Positions 62,825 to 64,000 of a DNA stretch of 64,000 bases are shown one piece after another. Position numbers and translations under genes: made by a program. Each line of letters starts with the position of its first letter. The stretch's first letter is position 1. Source of the DNA: Aptenodytes patagonicus (lineage: Eukaryota > Chordata > Aves > Sphenisciformes > Spheniscidae); the NCBI RefSeq assembly GCF_965638725.1, contig NC_134951.1, forward strand, positions 75,333,068 to 75,397,067. The letters are read 5' to 3'. Below the pieces are notes generated by a model. The model was not told the origin of the DNA and did no database searches. It worked only from the letters and a program-made list of their open reading frames with translations.

Positions 62825-64000
62825 AGGACAATGATTAGTCCCTCACATTTTACAAAATTTTAGTACAAATTCTTCTTCAATAAGGTTTGGCATTATTAAA
62901 CTGCATGACAATATTTAGGGTAAGATAATGAAATCCAGTATTTGCCTAAGTAACTAAAGCTGAACTATCTTTGTTAAAATAAAAAATCTAACATGATGCT
63001 TTTCCTTTACTTTTCTGAACAAGCACACTTACATTCCTTCCTTGTTTTAGCGATGATTCTTAGTATAATATTGCTTAGCCTTTCCTTTGCCCTACATATG
63101 GGCATATAATTCTACATATAATTGCTACACTTAATCACCTTTGCTTTCTCCCTATTAAATCACCTTATACTATGAATATTTTATCAGGAGTTTTAAAGGT
63201 GAATACTTAATCTCACATCACTGGGACATGGTTGCATCATATTGCCTTAATTTAATCAAATATACATGGAAAGATGATGTCAGATCTTTTAAGCATAAAG
63301 TTCAGAACATGTGCCAGGCTGTTAATAGAGAAACTGGCATAAAGCAACGAAAGAAACATTTCAGCACGTCACTATTGACAAGTTTCTTCTTTGATTAAAA
63401 TACATGACACCCACTGCATACATACTCAAATGGTTGATGTAGTGAAGATTACTTTCTTCTGTTGTGAAACAATCCATCCACACAGAGGTTTCTCACAGCC
63501 AACAAATAATCTGAAAACAATGTTTATCAGGCAACTAAACTAAAAGTCTGGTAGGTAAGTAAGCCATTTAGAAAGAACACTGCTAAACCTAAATTATCAA
63601 GAGGCAAACACAGTAAGCAAACAACACAGCATTAGCATTCAGCCCACTGTGCTTTTAGCCAGTTCCTATCAGCACATTAAAAAGATACTCTAAAACACAA
63701 AACCTAATTCTTGACCTTGCACCAGAAACCCACGTTACTTTAATGAGAAGATTGGTTGTCTTGTTGCATCATTCCTTGCCTTTTTTTTTTTTTTTTTTAA
63801 ACTTTGTCTAATATCGTATCAATCTCTAATCCAGTTTTGCTCATCCAAATTTCAGGAGGAGAAAGAAAAAATCAAAACATACATGCTAGTTTTTAAAAAA
63901 AAAAAAAAAAAAAAGTCCAGTTTTCAAAACAGCTTATTTAAGAAATGGCAAGTATTGCACAACAATGGAGGCGTTCACATTCCGGAGCTGAACAAAAGCG

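Larger units (their letters stand above)
57205..64000 (-). other. GINM1: GINM1 intron 1 (partial)
   Basis: At least 6.8 kb upstream of GINM1 exon 2. It contains no CpG island and no signal-peptide-like coding exon, so I place exon 1 beyond the window. It holds an (AAT)n run at 57489-57509, an imperfect 14-bp tandem repeat at 62787-62824, T18 at 63781-63798 and A20 at 63895-63914. Confidence 0.65.

Overview
The window is nuclear DNA from a bird. It carries truncated CR1 LINE copies with the avian 3' tail, a solo endogenous-retrovirus LTR of a type I associate with Neoaves, and intron-rich genes whose products closely match avian orthologues. Three protein genes lie in the order LATS1 (+), KATNA1 (+), GINM1 (-). 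As I recall it, this is the block on human 6q25.1, read in the opposite orientation. All exon boundaries below were placed by hand from protein similarity, GT-AG sites and codon phase. No alignment program was run.

Region by region: 1-15690 holds the last six coding exons of LATS1, the Hippo-pathway kinase: UBA part, long disordered PPxY exon, then the AGC kinase domain and hydrophobic motif. About 105 N-terminal residues lie upstream of the window. The 3' UTR probably runs to about 18.78 kb. After about 2.8 kb of intergenic DNA comes a dense CpG island (about 21.59-22.48 kb). It contains a perfect 76-bp palindrome with no spacer, a complete tRNA-Gly(GCC) gene with its Pol III terminator, and the probable non-coding first exon of KATNA1. 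KATNA1 coding exons run from 27350 to 42444 and give a complete 491-residue katanin p60 ATPase. Its introns hold a solo LTR with a 5-bp target duplication, a CR1 fragment and an unusually long CT/T tract against one splice acceptor. A convergent intergenic stretch (about 42.6-46.5 kb) with a G-rich cluster separates it from GINM1. GINM1 is on the minus strand with seven coding exons (57204 down to 47271, 289 residues). Its signal-peptide exon lies beyond the right edge of the window.

The three proteins are not known to form one pathway. LATS1 restrains YAP/TAZ and acts in mitosis, KATNA1 severs microtubules, and GINM1 is a poorly characterised single-pass membrane glycoprotein. The neighbourhood is conserved synteny, not an operon. 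I saw no sign of an undescribed multi-gene system. The most unusual sequence is the perfect palindrome beside the tRNA gene in the KATNA1 CpG island.
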